A stretch of 6,185 nucleotides of DNA from JBEIFW01 sp040382215 (GTDB lineage: Bacteria > Actinomycetota > Acidimicrobiia > Acidimicrobiales > Ilumatobacteraceae), in assembly GCA_040382215.1 (NCBI GenBank), contig JBEIFW010000188.1, positions 1-6,185 on the forward strand, in the 5' to 3' direction. The notes below the pieces were generated by a model that was given only the letters and a program-made list of their open reading frames with translations, was not told where the DNA came from and ran no database searches. The translations under genes were made by a program, and so were the position numbers. This document shows, in pieces, positions 5,263 to 6,185 of the stretch (its first letter is position 1; the number at the start of each line of letters is the position of its first letter).

Positions 5263-5574
5263 GTGCCCCAACGAACCTGTGTGGGATGCCGTGCCCGTCG
5301 GGGCCAGCCGGAGCTGCTTCGGCTGGCCCTGCGCGGCGACGTCGTCGTGATCGATCGGTTGGCGCCGGGTCGCGGCGCCTGGTTGTGCGCCGATACGGCG
5401 CCGGAGTGTTTCGGGCGTGCCCGTCGCCGGGCTCTCGCCGCCGCGCTGCGGCGGCCGCTGCCGGCGGGATCCGCGGAAGCCCTTGGTAGGGTCTTCGCTC
5501 CGGTACGTGCGGACGTGCCACACTTAGCCGTTGCCCGGCGAGAGCCGGGCGGCACGATGCCGACGAAAGGTTGA
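5263..5574 (+). CDS. ylxR: YlxR family (DUF448) RNA-binding protein (103 aa)
   Basis: Small basic protein of the YlxR family, regularly encoded between nusA and infB. It is thought to bind nucleic acid, and proposed roles differ between species. The N-terminus PQRTCVGCRARRGQPELLRLAL is the family signature, followed by PGRGAWLC (about 42-49) and the helix GRARRRALAAALRR. The Cys residues in TCVGC, WLC and PEC are visible. The start is the GTG at 5263, 4 nt after the nusA stop, because the signature begins at residue 2. There is no clear Shine-Dalgarno, so translation probably depends on coupling to nusA. The last 35 or so residues lie beyond the conserved domain. Their DNA also carries the putative infB promoter and the hairpin at 5530-5553, which may explain why this segment is retained. 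Confidence 0.92.
   Translation: MPQRTCVGCRARRGQPELLRLALRGDVVVIDRLAPGRGAWLCADTAPECFGRARRRALAAALRRPLPAGSAEALGRVFAPVRADVPHLAVARREPGGTMPTKG
5487..5492 (+). promoter_or_regulatory. Putative internal promoter -10 for infB
   Basis: TAGGGT fits TANNNT and sits in the context GGTANNNTCTTCG (5485-5497), the same pattern as at the putative rimP promoter. Transcription would start near 5498, giving infB a leader of about 85 nt that contains the hairpin at 5530-5553. No clear -35 is visible. The bases are also ylxR codons (LGRVFAP), so chance is possible. Confidence 0.35.
5530..5553 (+). other. GNRA-capped hairpin upstream of infB
   Basis: GCCCGGC (5533-5539) pairs perfectly with GCCGGGC (5544-5550) across the tetraloop GAGA, which fits GNRA. 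The stem extends by two G-U pairs and one G-C pair to 5530/5553. No T-run follows, so it is not an intrinsic terminator. It ends 29 nt before the infB start. A smaller stem, CGGCA (5550-5554) with TGCCG (5558-5562), shares bases with its 3' arm and would compete with it. Confidence 0.55.
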
Positions 5575-5582
5575 CCACACGC

Positions 5583-6185
5583 GTGGCAGGAAAGATCCGG
5601 GTCCACGAGCTCGCCAGGGAGCTCGGCCTCACGAACAAAGAGGCGGTCGACCTCTGCAACGTGTTGGGCATCGGGGTGAAGACCCATTCGTCGAGCATCG
5701 AGGAGGCGCAAGCCGACCGGGTGCGCCGAAAAGCCGAACGAGACGGCCTCAAGCGGGACCAGCAGCCCGAGGAACCGGTCAAGCCCACCAAGCCGGCCGC
5801 CAAGCCCCGCAAGGGTGAGGCCGAGGAGCAAGCGGTCGCCGAAGCTCCTTCGCCGGTCGCCGAAGCTCCTTCGCCGGTCGTCGAGGCCCCCAAGCCCGTT
5901 GTCGAGGCCGCACCACCGCCCGTCGTGCGGCCTGAACCCGTGCGCACCGCCCCCGAGCCGGGGCGCACGGCCGCCGAGCAGCCGGTCTCGCAAGGTCCGA
6001 GCGTCGTAGAGCGCCCGACCCGCGAGCCCGAGCGTCCTGCGCCTGCACCGGTGCGGCCCGCCGCAACTGCCGAGCCCGGCGAGGGTGACCACCGCGTCAT
6101 CTCGAGCACTCGGCCCGTGCCGCCGCCTGCCGGCCGGCCCTTGCCGCCGGGGATGCCCCCGCGCCCGGCCGGTCCGCCGCCCGCA
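5583..6185 (+). CDS. infB: Translation initiation factor IF-2, N-terminal part (runs off the window)
   Basis: Cytoplasmic GTPase that brings initiator fMet-tRNA to the 30S subunit and promotes subunit joining. Only the first 201 codons are present; the G domain and C-terminal domains lie beyond the edge. Residues 3-50 form the IF2_N helical module (GKIRVHELARELGLTNKEA, then VLGIGVKTHSSSIEEAQADRVRR). A long disordered linker rich in Pro, Ala, Glu and Val follows, as in other high-GC actinobacterial IF2 proteins, and includes the repeat VAEAPSP. Towards the edge it becomes Pro/Gly/Arg rich (PPPAGRPLPPGMPPRP). The GTG at 5583 is chosen because the IF2_N motif begins directly after it. It lies 8 nt after the ylxR stop, with a weak GAAAGG 12 nt upstream. 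It may be expressed both from the operon promoter and from the possible promoter inside ylxR. Confidence 0.95.
   Translation, partial: MAGKIRVHELARELGLTNKEAVDLCNVLGIGVKTHSSSIEEAQADRVRRKAERDGLKRDQQPEEPVKPTKPAAKPRKGEAEEQAVAEAPSPVAEAPSPVVEAPKPVVEAAPPPVVRPEPVRTAPEPGRTAAEQPVSQGPSVVERPTREPERPAPAPVRPAATAEPGEGDHRVISSTRPVPPPAGRPLPPGMPPRPAGPPPA
5833..5880 (+). repeat. 21-bp tandem repeat in the infB linker
   Basis: Two perfect 21-bp copies (5835-5855 and 5856-5876) encode VAEAPSP twice. The 21-bp periodicity is exact from 5833 to 5880, and a degenerate third unit (VVEAPKP) follows. The unit length is a multiple of three, so copy-number changes keep the frame. Each copy contains CGAAG-CTC-CTTCG, a small inverted repeat. 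Confidence 0.85.

Noticed and set aside
4539..6092. A 517-codon open frame on the minus strand, antisense to nusA, ylxR and infB
   Set aside because: Long antisense open frames are expected opposite GC3-rich genes. The plus strand carries three recognisable families here, and the minus product is low-complexity Arg/Gly/Leu with no recognisable domain.
1..6185. A mobile element, CRISPR array, defence system or other novel multi-gene system
   Set aside because: Every gene belongs to a recognised family, mostly core translation or transcription. No spaced repeats, transposase, integrase or long inverted terminal repeats were seen, and composition is even across the window.

Overview
This window is high-GC DNA with dense, G/C-ended codons, very short intergenic gaps, TANNNT-type -10 hexamers and apparently leaderless starts. 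That points to an actinobacterium. An Acidimicrobiia-like lineage is plausible but cannot be settled from the sequence. The content is mostly core translation and transcription machinery; no defence island, prophage, insertion sequence, CRISPR array, tRNA or rRNA gene was found.

Layout. The 5' end of a type I phosphomannose isomerase gene (manA) runs leftward off the edge (444 to 1, minus strand). Its start codon is 28 bp from that of proS (473-1888, plus), and the gap is built around a perfect 10-bp palindrome that supplies a -10-like hexamer on each strand. proS encodes a compact proline-tRNA ligase of the archaeal/eukaryotic-like type without the inserted editing domain. An MFS drug-efflux-type transporter of about 14 membrane segments follows (1923-3326), with its own TANNNT hexamer directly before a GTG start. 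A 193-bp gap (3327-3519) holds a good -10 (TATGAT), a long G+C-rich hairpin followed by a T-rich stretch, a possible leaderless 46-codon leader ORF and a strong Shine-Dalgarno.

The operon rimP-nusA-ylxR-infB then runs to the right edge with overlaps or gaps of a few bases: rimP 3520-4119, nusA 4119-5258, ylxR 5263-5574 and infB from 5583, truncated at 6185. The genes act together in 30S subunit maturation (RimP), transcription elongation and termination (NusA), RNA binding (YlxR) and translation initiation (IF2). A second promoter-like element and a GNRA-capped hairpin inside ylxR may give infB separate control.

The most interesting signals are regulatory: the symmetrical divergent promoter at 445-472, the hairpin and leader-ORF arrangement ahead of rimP, and a 13-nt pattern (GGTANNNTCTTCG) shared by the putative rimP and infB promoters. 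All are read by eye and untested.
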